Assembly: GCF_004001245.1 (NCBI RefSeq)
Contig: NZ_AP018724.1
Location: 1,480,501 to 1,544,500 of the forward strand
Length of the DNA: 64,000 bases
Source of the DNA: Sulfurivermis fontis
Lineage (GTDB): Bacteria; Pseudomonadota; Gammaproteobacteria; Thiohalomonadales; Thiohalomonadaceae
Direction: 5' to 3'
The position numbers were made by a program, and so were the translations under genes. Of this stretch, positions 45,001 through 54,294 are shown in pieces (the first letter of the stretch is position 1; the number at the start of each line of letters is the position of its first letter). A model generated the notes under the pieces. It ran no database searches. It had not been told where the DNA came from and was given only the letters and a program-made list of their open reading frames with translations.

Positions 45001-46939
45001 CATGGTGTGCGGCGACGGTTCCTGCCTGGGTTGCGGTGAAAAGACCGCCATTCATCTATTCACCGCCACCGTCACCGCACTGATGCAGCCGCGCGTGAAG
45101 AAGCAGATCGCCAGGCTGGACGATCTGATCCAGAAACTGGAGCAGCATATCCGCCTGAAGCTGGCCGCCGGCGTGGACCTGTCCGACAGCGGCACCATCA
45201 AGCAGGTGGTGGATCGCGTCAACGGCACCGACCTGACCCTGTCCAACCTGTCGGCCAATCTCGATGCCGGCCACGAGAAGACGGTCATCGACAAGCAGTG
45301 GCTGAAGTGGGCCACCAACCTGCTCGATCGCCTGCGTGACCTGAAGTGGCGCTACGAAGCCGGCCCCACCGGCCGCGGCCGCGCCGAAATGGGCATCGTC
45401 AACTCCACCGGCTGTACTTCGGTATGGGGTTCCACCTTCCCGTTCAATCCCTATCCGTTCCCCTGGACCTCCAATCTGTTCCAGGACAGCCCGTCCATGG
45501 CCATGGGCCTGTTCGAGGGTCATATGGTCAAGATGGCCGATGGTTTCAAGGCTATCCGCATGGCCGAGCTGGAACTGGAGGGCAAGTACAATCCGGAGGT
45601 GCACCAGCCCTTCTTCCGCCAGTTCAACTGGAAGGACTTCAGTGAGGAAGAATGGCTGCTGTGTCCGCCGGTGGTCGCCGTCGGCGGCGACGGCGCCATG
45701 TACGACATCGGCTTCCAGAACCTGTCGCGCGCCCTGGCCTCCGAGCTGCCGATCAAGGTGATGGTGGTGGACACCCAGGTGTACTCCAACACCGGTGGCC
45801 AGGCCTGCACCTCCGGCTTCGTCAGCCAGGTGGCCGACATGTCGCCCTATGGCAAGAACTGGAAGGGCAAGAACGAAATCCGCAAGGAGGTCGGCCTGAT
45901 CGGCGTGGCTCACCGCGGTGCGTATATCCTGCAGGGCTCCACCAGCAACGTGACCCATCTGCTGGAAGGCTATATCGACGGACTCAACAGCCGCCGCCCG
46001 GCCATGTTCAACATCTACACCACTTGCCAGCCGGAACATGGTGTGGGTGACGATGCCTCCGATCGCCAGGGCAAGCTGGCAGTGGAATCGCGCGCCTATC
46101 CGCTCTTCCGCTACGACCCCGATCGGGGCACCACCTTCCCCGAGTGCTTCGACCTGGAGGGCAATCCCGCGCTGGACAGCGACTGGCCGATGTACACCCT
46201 CGACTACGTGGATGAAAACGGCAGGAAGGACACGCTGGAAGTGCCGATGACCTTCGCCGACTTCGCCGTGACCGAAGGACGTTTCCGCAAGCACTTCAAG
46301 AAGGCCCCGCGCGAGACCTGGAGCGACGACATGGTGCCGTTCCACGAATTCCTCGAACTGAACGAGGCCGATCGTGAAGGCAAGTTTCCGTTCATCTGGG
46401 CGGTGGACGCCAAGAACCGTCTCACCCGCGTACTCTGCTCGCAGGAGATCGTACTGGCCGCCGAGGAACGCCGCGACTTCTGGCGTCAGCTGAAGTCCAT
46501 CGCCGGACTCGACCGTCAGGTGGACGTGGACGCTATCGTGCAGCAGACCAAGGCAGAGATGGCACAGAAGCTGTCTTCCACCCTGCTTTCGCTAGCCGCT
46601 TCCGGCGACATGGCCGCGTTCGCCGGCGGGGGCACGGTTTCCGCCAACGGCAATGGCAATGGTGCCGGCCATGCTGCGGCTCCCGGCGACTACGAGCCGG
46701 TGTGGATCGAAACGCCGGAATGTACGGCCTGCGACGAGTGCATAAATATCAACCCGAAGATCTTTGCCTACAACGATGATAAGAAGGCCATCATCGTCGA
46801 TGCCAAGGCCGGGCCGTTCAAGGACATCGTCAAGGCAGCGGAGAAGTGCACGGCGGGATGCATACACCCGGGTACACCGTTCAATCCCAACGAGCCGGGC
46901 CTGGACAAGTTGATCCAGCGCGCCGCCAAGTACCAATGA
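42011..46939 (+). CDS. Giant pyruvate:ferredoxin oxidoreductase with C-terminal ferredoxin domain
   Basis: A 1642-aa 2-oxoacid oxidoreductase, well above the roughly 1170-1200 aa of NifJ. Order: pyrimidine-binding domain (AGAYPITPSTQM near residue 35); middle transketolase-like domain; gamma domain (MHSVGGWGAITTGKNLAMT, about 495). Then two [4Fe-4S] motifs, CTACGNCYTVC (about 788) and CKGCMECVEVC (about 926). The TPP domain has GDGSCLGCGEKTA (about 1001) and GGDGAMYDIG...YSNTGGQ (about 1226). After a Gly/Asn/Ala linker comes an extra ferredoxin-like domain (CTACDECININPKIF...CTAGC, about 1572-1620). Start ATG 42011, with GAGGGT 7 nt upstream; an in-frame GTG at 41996 is possible. It converts pyruvate + CoA to acetyl-CoA + CO2, or the reverse. 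Confidence 0.93.
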   Translation: MFGKKETKTFKYPGVRMAMDGNTAVIMCERESSDAAGAYPITPSTQMGEYWAEEVANGHINVSDRTLIFIEPESEHAAAAVTAGMAMTGLRATNFSSAQGVAFMHESLYAAAGKRLPYVLNVGCRAITKASLNVHCGHDDYHCIDDTGFFQIFAKNAQGAADLNLIGRKIAELALTPAVVAQDGFLTTHLIEPLNVPERELIEEFLGRPDDMIECPTPAQKMIYGEKRRRVPMIWDVDAPLVSGTVQNQDAYMQTVAAQRPYFYAHIPQIADQVMDEYYELTGRRYHRIGTYKAEDADYVIIGMGSMIVQAEAVADYLRETRKLKVGVIDATMFRPFPGDLMGKALKGKKGVVVLERTDQPLAEDLPLMREVRASINKCLENGMVAKGEALPYPSYDSYQQGDAPRLYSGAYGLGSRDLQPEGLIGAIENMLPNGKKQKFFYLGIDFVRDEAATPKQEIHMQQLLESYPQVRDLAVHGSENPNLMPEGSITVRMHSVGGWGAITTGKNLAMTLYELLGYEIKSNPKYGSEKKGQPTTYYLAAAPTPIRINCEFNFVDVVLSPDPNVFGHSNPLFGLKKGGVLIIQSSFEDPDQLWATIPRRHQQFIVDNDIRVFYVDGFKIAREEATNPELQLRMQGNAFQGAFFAASPLMEMAGLDEARLFKTIEDQLMAKFGAKGKRVVEDNIRVVRRGFDEVHEIKNKKVGVTLQELRTAESALPIMLKHMPEGKGELHDIHRFWEQTGYFYATGRGADNLADPYMGVSLMPAASGVFRDMTNIRFEYPKWVPENCTACGNCYTVCPDSSIPGLVNSISEVFATAIHRIESKGVLTVHLRRETRKVEKKLRDLLNATGETAKVRNLLDQAILETVAESELEGDARAKLEQEFAQLMDAMGSFDFAVTKPYWINREKKEKGSGGLFSITINPDTCKGCMECVEVCEDAALVRTKQTDEAVKRLRSDWAFWLDLPTTNPDYIRIDDLNEKIGALDTLLLDKRNYGAMVCGDGSCLGCGEKTAIHLFTATVTALMQPRVKKQIARLDDLIQKLEQHIRLKLAAGVDLSDSGTIKQVVDRVNGTDLTLSNLSANLDAGHEKTVIDKQWLKWATNLLDRLRDLKWRYEAGPTGRGRAEMGIVNSTGCTSVWGSTFPFNPYPFPWTSNLFQDSPSMAMGLFEGHMVKMADGFKAIRMAELELEGKYNPEVHQPFFRQFNWKDFSEEEWLLCPPVVAVGGDGAMYDIGFQNLSRALASELPIKVMVVDTQVYSNTGGQACTSGFVSQVADMSPYGKNWKGKNEIRKEVGLIGVAHRGAYILQGSTSNVTHLLEGYIDGLNSRRPAMFNIYTTCQPEHGVGDDASDRQGKLAVESRAYPLFRYDPDRGTTFPECFDLEGNPALDSDWPMYTLDYVDENGRKDTLEVPMTFADFAVTEGRFRKHFKKAPRETWSDDMVPFHEFLELNEADREGKFPFIWAVDAKNRLTRVLCSQEIVLAAEERRDFWRQLKSIAGLDRQVDVDAIVQQTKAEMAQKLSSTLLSLAASGDMAAFAGGGTVSANGNGNGAGHAAAPGDYEPVWIETPECTACDECININPKIFAYNDDKKAIIVDAKAGPFKDIVKAAEKCTAGCIHPGTPFNPNEPGLDKLIQRAAKYQ

Positions 46940-47078
46940 TGTCGTAGGCGCCGGGGCATCTCGGCGAACAGGCGGCCCAGCCGCAAATCGAGGAGTATTG
47001 CAGCAACGGGTGTGCGAAACGCATCCGGCGGAAAAACCGCAAACAACAGTTTCTTTCGGTGCTCCCTCCGAGAAGTTG

Positions 47079-47109
47079 CCTCTCCCCGTTTTGGGGAGAG
47101 GATTTTTTT
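47079..47109 (+). terminator. Intrinsic terminator between PFOR and rnfC
   Basis: CCTCTCCCC (47079-47087), loop GTTTT, GGGGAGAGG (47093-47101), then ATTTTTTT. It is the most classical rho-independent terminator in the window and divides rnfB-PFOR from rnfCDGEA, so at least part of the latter needs its own promoter or read-through. Confidence 0.9.
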
Positions 47110-47154
47110 CGGACCGGGCCGGGGAACAGTAAAGATTTCGACACCGAGGTACAG

Positions 47155-48495
47155 ATGACACTGCTACGCTGGTTCGGACGGAAGACCTTCTCCCATGGGG
47201 TCCATCCGCAGGCCCACAAGGAGGACACGGCGGACAAGCCGATCCGCCGCCTGCCGTTCGCGCCGCGCATGATCGTCCCGCTGGCCCAGCATTTGGGCAA
47301 ACCTTCGCGCGCCACCGTCAAGGTCGGACAGGAGGTGGTGCGCGGCCAGCCCATCGCCGAGGCTGACGGCTTCATGTCGGTACCACAGCATGCACCCGCC
47401 ACCGGCGTGGTGGAAGCCATCAGACTGATGCCGAGCGCCCAGGGCCCCCGCGTCCCCGCCATCGTCATCCGCGTCTACGAGGCCTCCAATCAGGAGGTGC
47501 TGTGGCGCACACCACGCGACATGAATGCACTGACGCCAGAACAGATTATCCAGGCGGTACAGGATACCGGCCTGGTCGGTCTGGGCGGTGCCGCCTTCCC
47601 TTCCCACGTCAAGCTCAAGGTACCGTCAGGCGCCGTCATCGACACCCTGATCGTCAATGGCTGCGAATGCGAGCCCTACCTCACCACCGATCACCGTGTG
47701 ATGCTGGAACAGGGCCCGGACCTGATCCGCGGCACGCAATACGCCATGCGCGTGGTCGGCGCCAGACAGGCGATCATCGGCGTGGAAGACAACAAACCCG
47801 ATGCCATCGCCGCGATCCGCCGGCACCTGCCTGCCGACGGCAGCATCCGTGTGGAAGCGGTGGAAACCAAATACCCGCAGGGTGCGGAGAAGATGCTCAT
47901 CACCTCCCTGCTCGGCCGCGAGGTGCCCTCCGGCGGCCTGCCGGCGCAGATCGGTGTGGTGGTCAACAACGTCGGCACCCTCACTGCCCTGGGCCGGTTG
48001 TTGCCGCGCGGCGAAGGACTCATCGAACGCGTCATCACCGTCGCCGGTCCCGGTGTGAAAAAGCCCGGCAACTATCTGGTGCCCATCGGTACACCGCTGC
48101 GCTTCGTGCTCAACCATGTCGGCTTCAGCGGCAGCGAACAGGAGGTGATCCTGGGTGGGCCGATGATGGGCAATGCGGTCGCCTCGCTGGACGTGCCGAT
48201 CACCAAGGGTTCCTCCGGCGTGCTCGTGTTGTCCAACAGCGAGATTCAGGCCGAGACGCGCCGTATCCACCCCTGCATCAAGTGCGGCAAGTGCGTGGCG
48301 GCCTGCCCCATGCACCTCAACCCCACCCAGCTGGGCCTGCTCGCCGCCAAGCGCGAATATGACGTGATGGCGGAGCGCTTCCATCTCAAGGACTGCATCG
48401 AGTGCGGCTGCTGCAGCTTCGTCTGCCCCTCGTCCATTCCGCTGGTGCAATACTTCCGTATCGCCAAGTCCATCCTGCGTGAGCGTGCTGCCTGA
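47155..48495 (+). CDS. rnfC: RnfC, NADH-binding subunit of the Rnf complex
   Basis: A 446-aa subunit. Motifs: RLPFAPRMIVPLAQHLGKP; the flavin/NADH site GLVGLGGAAFPSHVKL; NGCECEPYLTTD; and two ferredoxin sites, CIKCGKCVAACP and CIECGCCSFVCPSS. It is short compared with the Ala/Lys-rich extended RnfC of E. coli. The start ATG 47155 follows GAGGTACAG. Its stop and the rnfD start overlap as TGATG. Confidence 0.96.
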   Translation: MTLLRWFGRKTFSHGVHPQAHKEDTADKPIRRLPFAPRMIVPLAQHLGKPSRATVKVGQEVVRGQPIAEADGFMSVPQHAPATGVVEAIRLMPSAQGPRVPAIVIRVYEASNQEVLWRTPRDMNALTPEQIIQAVQDTGLVGLGGAAFPSHVKLKVPSGAVIDTLIVNGCECEPYLTTDHRVMLEQGPDLIRGTQYAMRVVGARQAIIGVEDNKPDAIAAIRRHLPADGSIRVEAVETKYPQGAEKMLITSLLGREVPSGGLPAQIGVVVNNVGTLTALGRLLPRGEGLIERVITVAGPGVKKPGNYLVPIGTPLRFVLNHVGFSGSEQEVILGGPMMGNAVASLDVPITKGSSGVLVLSNSEIQAETRRIHPCIKCGKCVAACPMHLNPTQLGLLAAKREYDVMAERFHLKDCIECGCCSFVCPSSIPLVQYFRIAKSILRERAA

Positions 48496-49550
48496 TGAAC
48501 AAGCCGCAACAACCGCATATCGAACTCCGCACCTCGCCGCACGTCAAGGCGGCACCGACGGTGGAGCAGATCATGCGCAACGTGGTCTATGCGCTGCTGC
48601 CCATCGCCGCCTTCGCGGTGTGGCAGTTCGGCATCAGCGCCCTGGCCCTGATCCTCGTCGTCACCGGCAGTTGCCTCGCCACCGAATATGCCTTCTCGCG
48701 CAGCGCCGGCCGCGGCAATACCCTGAGCGACTGGAGCGCCGCCATCACCGGCCTGCTGCTGGCCCTCACCCTGCCGCCGGGCTTTCCGCTGTGGATGGGC
48801 GCGGTTGCCGGCTTCATCGCCATTGCCCTGGGCAAGACCCTGTTCGGCGGCCTCGGCTACAACGTGTTCAATCCCGCCCTGGTGGGCCGCGCCTTCGTGC
48901 AGGCGGCCTTCCCGGTCGCCATCACCACCTGGACGCCGGCCGGCCTGCCCGGCCGCTTCGTGGAGTTCATCCCCACCACCCTGGCCCTGCCCTTCATGAC
49001 GCCGCCGGCGGTGGGCGAATGGAGCAAACAGCAGGTGGACAGTTTCAGCGGCGCCACGCCGCTGGCGCAGTGGAAATTCGAGGGCGTCATTACCAGCACC
49101 AGCGACCTGTTCACCGGCATGGTGGCCGGTTCCGCGGGCGAGACCTCGGCCCTGCTGATCCTGCTGTGCGGTATCTATCTGGCGGCGCGGCGCATGATGG
49201 ACTGGCGTATCCCCAGCGCGGTCCTGCTTGGCGCCTTCGTCACCGCGCTGGTGTTCCATCTGCTCAATGACCAGCACTACCCGACGCCGCTGTTCGTGCT
49301 GTTCTCCGGCGGCCTGATGTTGGGCGCGCTGTTCATGGCCAGCGACATGGTCGCCTCGCCGGTGACGCCGTGGGGCGTGTGGATCTACGGTCTGTTCATC
49401 GGCGTGCTCACCGTCATCATCCGCTACTTCGGCGGCCTGTCCGAGGGCGTGATGTATGCCATCCTACTCGGCAACGCCCTGTCGCCGCTGATCGAACACA
49501 TCACCCAGCCGCGCATCTACGGTGCGCGCAAGAGTGGAGCCAAATCATGA
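48495..49550 (+). CDS. rnfD: RnfD, membrane subunit with covalent FMN site
   Basis: A 351-aa integral membrane protein with multiple helices (IMRNVVYALLPIAAFAVWQF; LIPLCGI-like LLILLCGIYLAARRM). The covalent FMN motif SGATPLA is at about residue 178, with the Thr as attachment residue. It belongs to the rnfCDGEA chain, with overlapping start and stop codons on both sides. Confidence 0.96.
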   Translation: MNKPQQPHIELRTSPHVKAAPTVEQIMRNVVYALLPIAAFAVWQFGISALALILVVTGSCLATEYAFSRSAGRGNTLSDWSAAITGLLLALTLPPGFPLWMGAVAGFIAIALGKTLFGGLGYNVFNPALVGRAFVQAAFPVAITTWTPAGLPGRFVEFIPTTLALPFMTPPAVGEWSKQQVDSFSGATPLAQWKFEGVITSTSDLFTGMVAGSAGETSALLILLCGIYLAARRMMDWRIPSAVLLGAFVTALVFHLLNDQHYPTPLFVLFSGGLMLGALFMASDMVASPVTPWGVWIYGLFIGVLTVIIRYFGGLSEGVMYAILLGNALSPLIEHITQPRIYGARKSGAKS

Positions 49551-50221
49551 GCAGCACGGCACCGCTCCCCGCCGCGCCCGCTTCCAGCAGCCGCATGATC
49601 CAGGTGCTGGGCGGCATCGCCATGCTGTCCGGCTTTCTGGTGGTGCTGACCTACCAGCTCACCCTGCCGCGCATCGAGGAAAACCGTCAGCGTGCCATCG
49701 AGCGCGCCGTATTCCAGGTGTTGCCCGGCGCCACCACGCGACGCGACTTTCTGGTCGACGACAACGGTGTGCGCCCGGCCAGCGAGGGCGGCAGCGGCAC
49801 CAGGGTGTACGCCGCCTATGACGCCGACGGCCGGCTCAAGGGCATCGCCGCCGAGGCCGGTGCGCGCGGCTACCAGGACATCGTGCGCATCCTCTACGGC
49901 TACGACCCGGCCTGTGAGTGCATCACCGGCTTTGCCGTGCTGCAGTCGACGGAAACCCCTGGTTTGGGCGACAAGATCGTCAAGGACGCCAAGTTCCTCG
50001 CCAATTTCCCGCTGGACGCGCGCCTCGCCGCCGACGGCAAACAACTGGCCAACGCCATCGTCACCGTCAAGCACGGCACCAAGACGGGGCCGTGGCAGAT
50101 CGATGCCATCTCCGGCGCCACCATCACCTCCACGGCGGTGGGCAAGGGCCTGAACAACAGCGCGCAGATGCTGCTGCCGCGCCTGCATCCGCATGTCGAC
50201 CAACTGAAGGTACAACCCTGA
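49547..50221 (+). CDS. rnfG: RnfG, periplasmic-facing FMN subunit
   Basis: A 224-aa protein with one N-terminal transmembrane helix (IQVLGGIAMLSGFLVVLTYQL) and an FMN-binding domain. The covalent attachment motif is SGATITST. The start ATG 49547 overlaps the rnfD stop (ATGA); the stop overlaps the rnfE start (TGATG). Confidence 0.96.
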   Translation: MSSTAPLPAAPASSSRMIQVLGGIAMLSGFLVVLTYQLTLPRIEENRQRAIERAVFQVLPGATTRRDFLVDDNGVRPASEGGSGTRVYAAYDADGRLKGIAAEAGARGYQDIVRILYGYDPACECITGFAVLQSTETPGLGDKIVKDAKFLANFPLDARLAADGKQLANAIVTVKHGTKTGPWQIDAISGATITSTAVGKGLNNSAQMLLPRLHPHVDQLKVQP

Positions 50222-50874
50222 TGGCCGGGCGCAAGAGAGACGACAGAATCACCGCCGATACCTTCCTCGAAGGCATCTGGCGCGAGAATCCGGTCTTCGT
50301 GATGCTGCTCGGCATGTGTCCGGTGCTGGCCGTCACCAACTCGGTGATGAACGCCATCGCCATGGGCGTGGCCACCACCTTCGTGCTGATCGGCTCCAGC
50401 ACCCTGGTGTCGCTGCTGCGCAACGTGATCCCCAAGCAGGTGCGCATCGCCACCTACATCGTGATCATCGCCACCTTCGTCACCATCGTCGACTACATCA
50501 TCCAGGCCATCAGCCTGGACCTGTACAACGCGCTGGGCGCCTTCATCCAGCTCATCGTGGTGAACTGCATCATTCTCGGCCGCGCCGAGGCCTTCGCCTC
50601 CAAGAACCGTCCGCTCAAATCCATCGTCAGCGGCCTCGGCATGGGCAGCGGCTTCACCATCGCCCTGCTCTGCCTGGGCAGCGTGCGCGAACTGCTGGGC
50701 AGCGGCACCCTGCTCGGCTTCAACGTGTTCGGGTCCCAGTTCGAGCCCTGGGTGGTGATGATCCTGCCGCCGGGCGGCTTCTTCGTGCTGGGTGCCTGGC
50801 TGCTGCTGTTCAACTGGCTGCGTGAACGCAAGGCCCGTCTGGAGCTGAAGGAGGAGACCGTCCATGCACGCTGA
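50221..50874 (+). CDS. rnfE: RnfE, integral membrane subunit
   Basis: A 217-aa polytopic membrane protein with GIWRENPVFVMLLGMCPVLAV near the N-terminus and VVNCIILGRAEAFASKN. RnfE and RnfA are related to NqrD and NqrE, and pair to hold an intramembrane [2Fe-2S] cluster between conserved cysteines (here in LGMCPVL and VNCIILGRAEAFA). Start ATG 50221; the C-terminus overlaps rnfA by 11 nt. Confidence 0.96.
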   Translation: MAGRKRDDRITADTFLEGIWRENPVFVMLLGMCPVLAVTNSVMNAIAMGVATTFVLIGSSTLVSLLRNVIPKQVRIATYIVIIATFVTIVDYIIQAISLDLYNALGAFIQLIVVNCIILGRAEAFASKNRPLKSIVSGLGMGSGFTIALLCLGSVRELLGSGTLLGFNVFGSQFEPWVVMILPPGGFFVLGAWLLLFNWLRERKARLELKEETVHAR

Positions 50875-51448
50875 TTCCCTCACCTTCATCTTCCTCAACG
50901 CCGCCATCGTCAACAATTTCGTGCTGGCGCTGTTCCTCGGCATCTGCCCGTTCCTCGGCGTCTCCGCCAAGCTGAAGACGGCGGTATCCATGGGCTTCGC
51001 CACCACCCTGGTGATGCTGATCAGCTCCATCTGCGCCTATGCCATCAACAACCTGCTAGTGGCCTATGACCTGGAGTTCCTGCGCCTCATCAGCTACATC
51101 GCGGTGATCGCCTCCGCCGTGCAGCTGGTCGAGATGAGCATGAAGAAGTTCAGCCCGGCGCTGTTCCGCGCCCTCGGCATCTTCCTGCCGCTGATCACCA
51201 CCAACTGCGCCATCCTCGGCCTGGCCCTGTTCCAGACCGCCAAGGAATACAACTTCGTGCAGTCGGTGAGCTACGCCCTGGGTGCCGGCGCCGGCTTCAT
51301 CCTGGCCCTGGTGCTGATGGCCGGGCTGCGCGAGAAGCTGGAGCTGGCCGAAGTGCCGAGCATCAGCCAGGGCGCGGCGCTCAGCCTGATGCTGGCCGGC
51401 ATCCTGTCGCTGGCCTTCATGGGCTTTGCCGGCCTGGGGGCGCACTGA
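50864..51448 (+). CDS. rnfA: RnfA, integral membrane subunit
   Basis: A 194-aa polytopic membrane protein: FLNAAIVNNFVLALFLGICPFLGV and LPLITTNCAILGLALFQ contain the two conserved cysteines of the NqrE/RnfA family. It closes the rnfCDGEA series. The stop codon overlaps the start of a small Cys-rich gene (TGATG). Confidence 0.97.
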   Translation: MHADSLTFIFLNAAIVNNFVLALFLGICPFLGVSAKLKTAVSMGFATTLVMLISSICAYAINNLLVAYDLEFLRLISYIAVIASAVQLVEMSMKKFSPALFRALGIFLPLITTNCAILGLALFQTAKEYNFVQSVSYALGAGAGFILALVLMAGLREKLELAEVPSISQGAALSLMLAGILSLAFMGFAGLGAH

Positions 51449-51651
51449 TGCTGAAGCAATTTCTCATGGCCGGCGGTGCTATCCTGATGTTGTTGCTGGG
51501 ATGGATCGCCGTACAGAAGATGGCGCGGGCCTTTGCCCGCCGTCATCCCGAGTTCGGTGCCTACCGTGAGGCCGGCACCGGATGTGGAACCGGCAAATGC
51601 GCCTGTGCCAGTATTGACCACTGCCGCAAGCGCGATGCCGATCTTCAATAA
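51448..51651 (+). CDS. Small membrane-anchored Cys-rich protein, NqrM-like
   Basis: A 67-aa protein: one N-terminal helix (FLMAGGAILMLLLGWIAVQ), then a short cytoplasmic tail with the cysteine cluster GCGTGKCACASIDHC (four Cys). The architecture (single helix, about 70 aa, C-terminal Cys cluster) matches NqrM, which delivers iron for the NqrD/E cluster. RnfA/E are the homologues of NqrE/D. TGATG coupling to rnfA supports a role in Rnf maturation. The assignment is by analogy; I cannot verify homology. Confidence 0.72.
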   Translation: MLKQFLMAGGAILMLLLGWIAVQKMARAFARRHPEFGAYREAGTGCGTGKCACASIDHCRKRDADLQ

Positions 51652-51687
51652 CGACAGGGGTTCCGGACAACGGACCGGCCTAGGGGA

Positions 51688-54114
51688 ATGGTGATGACCT
51701 CCATGATCCAACCACCAATCGAGCAAAGGGGTGTAACAGTGGACGAACGCGTAATCTGGTTCGAGTCTCTCGGCATGGATGATGTGGCGCGGGTGGGCGG
51801 CAAGAATGCCTCCCTGGGCGAAATGATCCGGGGGCTAACCGCCGCCGGCGTGCGCGTGCCGGAAGGCTTTGCCACCACCTCTGCCGCCTTCCGCGAATTC
51901 CTGCGTCATGGCCACCTGGCCGAGCGCATCAATGCCCGCGTCAGCAAGCTCGACGTCGACGACGTCGAGGAACTGGCCCGCGCCGGCGCCGAGATCCGCC
52001 AGTGGATCATCGACACCCCCTTCCCCGACTCGCTCAACGCCGCCATTACCGCCGCCTGGCGCAAGATGGAGGAGAAGGCCGGCGGCGAACTCGCCGTCGC
52101 CGTGCGCTCCTCCGCCACCGCCGAGGACCTGCCCGACGCCTCCTTCGCCGGTCAGCAGGAGACCTACCTCAACGTGCGCGGCCTGGACAATGTACTGACG
52201 GCGATCCACCACGTATTCGCCTCGCTTTACAACGACCGTGCCATTGCCTACCGTGTACACCACAATTTCGAGCACCATGAAGTCGCGCTGTCCGCCGGCA
52301 TCCAGCGCATGGTCCGCTCCGATATCGGTGCCGCCGGCGTGATGTTCACTCTCGATACCGAGTCCGGCTTCCGCGATGCGGTGTTCATCACCGGCGCCTA
52401 CGGTCTGGGTGAAACCGTGGTACAGGGCGCGGTGAATCCGGACGAGTTCTACGTCTACAAGCCCGCCCTCGCCGCCGGCAGGCACGCCATCCTCAGCCGC
52501 AAACTGGGCAGCAAGGCGATCAAGATGATCTATAGTGACAGCTCCGCCCACGGCAAGACCACCAAGACGGTGGACGTGGCGGAGTCCGAGCGCCAGCGCT
52601 TCTGCCTCAGCGACGAGCAGTTGCTCGACCTGGCGCGTCAGGCGGTGATCATCGAAAAGCACTATGGCCGCCCGATGGACATCGAGTGGGCGCTGGACGG
52701 CACCGACAACAAGGTCTACATCGTGCAGGCCCGTCCCGAGACGGTGAAGAGCCGCAGCAACGGCCAGATGATCGAGCGCTACCGCCTGAAGGAAAAGGGT
52801 GAGGTGCTGTCCCAGGGCCGCGCCATCGGCCAGCGCATCGGCGCCGGTCCGGCGCGCATCATCATGGACATCTCGCAGATGAGCGCGGTGAAGCCCGGCG
52901 ACGTGCTGGTCACCGACATGACCGACCCGGACTGGGAACCGATCATGAAACGCGCCTCCGCCATCGTCACCAACCGTGGCGGCCGCACCTGCCACGCGGC
53001 GATCATCGCCCGTGAACTGGGCATCCCGGCGGTGGTCGGCTGCGGCGACGCCACCAAGCACATCAAAGACGGCCTCGATGTCACCGTCTCCTGCGCCGAA
53101 GGCGACACTGGCCACATCTACAAGGGCAAGCTGGACTTCGAGGTACAGCGCGCCGATGCCGGCAAGATGCCGGACCTGCCGGTGAAGATCATGATGAACA
53201 TCGGCAACCCGGGCCATGCCTTCGAGTTCGCCAACATCCCCAACGCGGGCGTCGGTCTCGCCCGTCTGGAATTCATCATCAACTCCACCATCGGCGTGCA
53301 CCCGAAGGCGCTGCTGGATTTCGACAACCAGAGCGACGACATCAAGCAGGCCATCCACAAGCGCATGGCCGGCTACCGCGATCCGGTCAGCTTCTATGTC
53401 GAGAAGCTCACCGAGGGCATCGCCACTCTCGCTGCCGCCTTCAACCCCAAGCCGGTGATCGTGCGCATGTCGGACTTCAAGTCCAACGAATACGCCAACC
53501 TGCTGGCCGGTGAAGGCTACGAGCCGCACGAGGAAAATCCGATGATCGGTTTCCGCGGCACCTCGCGCTACCTGTCGCCGGATTTCCGCCCCTGCTTCGA
53601 ACTGGAATGCCGCGCCATCCGCAAGGTGCGCGACGAGATGGGCCTGACCAACGTCGAGGTGATGATCCCCTTCTGCCGTACCCTGGAAGAGGCGGATCAG
53701 GTGGTCAAGCTGCTGGCGGAGAATGGCCTGAAGCGCGGCGAGAACGGCCTGCGCGTGATCATGATGTGCGAGATCCCGTCCAACGCGGTGCTGGCCGACG
53801 AGTTCCTCGAATACTTCGACGGCTTCTCCATCGGCTCCAACGACATGACCCAGCTCAGCCTCGGTCTGGACCGCGACTCCGCCCTCATTGCCCATCTGTT
53901 CGACGAGCGCAACCCGGCGGTGAAGAAGCTGCTCAGCATGGCGATCAAGGCAGCTCGTGCCAAGGGCAAGTACGTCGGCATCTGCGGCCAGGGCCCGTCC
54001 GACTATCCCGACCTGGCAGACTGGCTGGTGAAGGAAGGCATCAGCAGCGTGTCGCTCAACCCGGACACCGTGGTCGATACCTGGCTGTACATCGCCAGCC
54101 AACAGGGTAAATAA
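51688..54114 (+). CDS. ppsA: Phosphoenolpyruvate synthase
   Basis: An enzyme of up to 808 aa forming PEP from pyruvate, ATP and water. Motifs: [36 protein letters not shown] (nucleotide domain); the phosphohistidine loop [30 protein letters not shown]; and [16 protein letters not shown] plus the catalytic Cys in [11 protein letters not shown]. Alternative starts are ATG 51694 (AGGGGA at good spacing) and GTG 51739 (AAAGGGG upstream; 791 aa, closest to the E. coli length of 792). It follows rnf and probably uses pyruvate from the PFOR. Confidence 0.95.
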   Translation: MVMTSMIQPPIEQRGVTVDERVIWFESLGMDDVARVGGKNASLGEMIRGLTAAGVRVPEGFATTSAAFREFLRHGHLAERINARVSKLDVDDVEELARAGAEIRQWIIDTPFPDSLNAAITAAWRKMEEKAGGELAVAVRSSATAEDLPDASFAGQQETYLNVRGLDNVLTAIHHVFASLYNDRAIAYRVHHNFEHHEVALSAGIQRMVRSDIGAAGVMFTLDTESGFRDAVFITGAYGLGETVVQGAVNPDEFYVYKPALAAGRHAILSRKLGSKAIKMIYSDSSAHGKTTKTVDVAESERQRFCLSDEQLLDLARQAVIIEKHYGRPMDIEWALDGTDNKVYIVQARPETVKSRSNGQMIERYRLKEKGEVLSQGRAIGQRIGAGPARIIMDISQMSAVKPGDVLVTDMTDPDWEPIMKRASAIVTNRGGRTCHAAIIARELGIPAVVGCGDATKHIKDGLDVTVSCAEGDTGHIYKGKLDFEVQRADAGKMPDLPVKIMMNIGNPGHAFEFANIPNAGVGLARLEFIINSTIGVHPKALLDFDNQSDDIKQAIHKRMAGYRDPVSFYVEKLTEGIATLAAAFNPKPVIVRMSDFKSNEYANLLAGEGYEPHEENPMIGFRGTSRYLSPDFRPCFELECRAIRKVRDEMGLTNVEVMIPFCRTLEEADQVVKLLAENGLKRGENGLRVIMMCEIPSNAVLADEFLEYFDGFSIGSNDMTQLSLGLDRDSALIAHLFDERNPAVKKLLSMAIKAARAKGKYVGICGQGPSDYPDLADWLVKEGISSVSLNPDTVVDTWLYIASQQGK

Positions 54115-54120
54115 AAAACC

Positions 54121-54240
54121 AGATACAAGAGCAAAGAGGCAAGATACAAGGGATGGAGTACGCTGCGCGCACGGTTGTTTGGATCCACAATCAACACGAG
54201 CGCAGCGAGTTCATTCCCTTGTATCTTGTCACTTGTATCT
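54121..54240. repeat. Nested inverted repeat of AGATACAAG units after ppsA
   Basis: The outer arms are AGATACAAG (54121-54129) and CTTGTATCT (54232-54240). The inner perfect 14-bp arms are CAAGATACAAGGGA (54140-54153) and TCCCTTGTATCTTG (54215-54228). It is non-coding, just after the ppsA stop. It looks like a dispersed palindromic repeat and could also end the ppsA transcript. Confidence 0.75.
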
Positions 54241-54294
54241 TTTATGTCTGTTTCTGGTGATTCGATTTGCTAACCTGTCGCTGATAAGCAGTTC

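Noticed and set aside
41993-45055. A 1020-codon minus-strand open frame (and similar ones at 14215-16212, 45056-46345 and 51835-54102)
   Set aside because: All are His/Val/Gly-rich antisense shadows of the PFOR, dsrL and ppsA genes, produced by GC-biased third codon positions.
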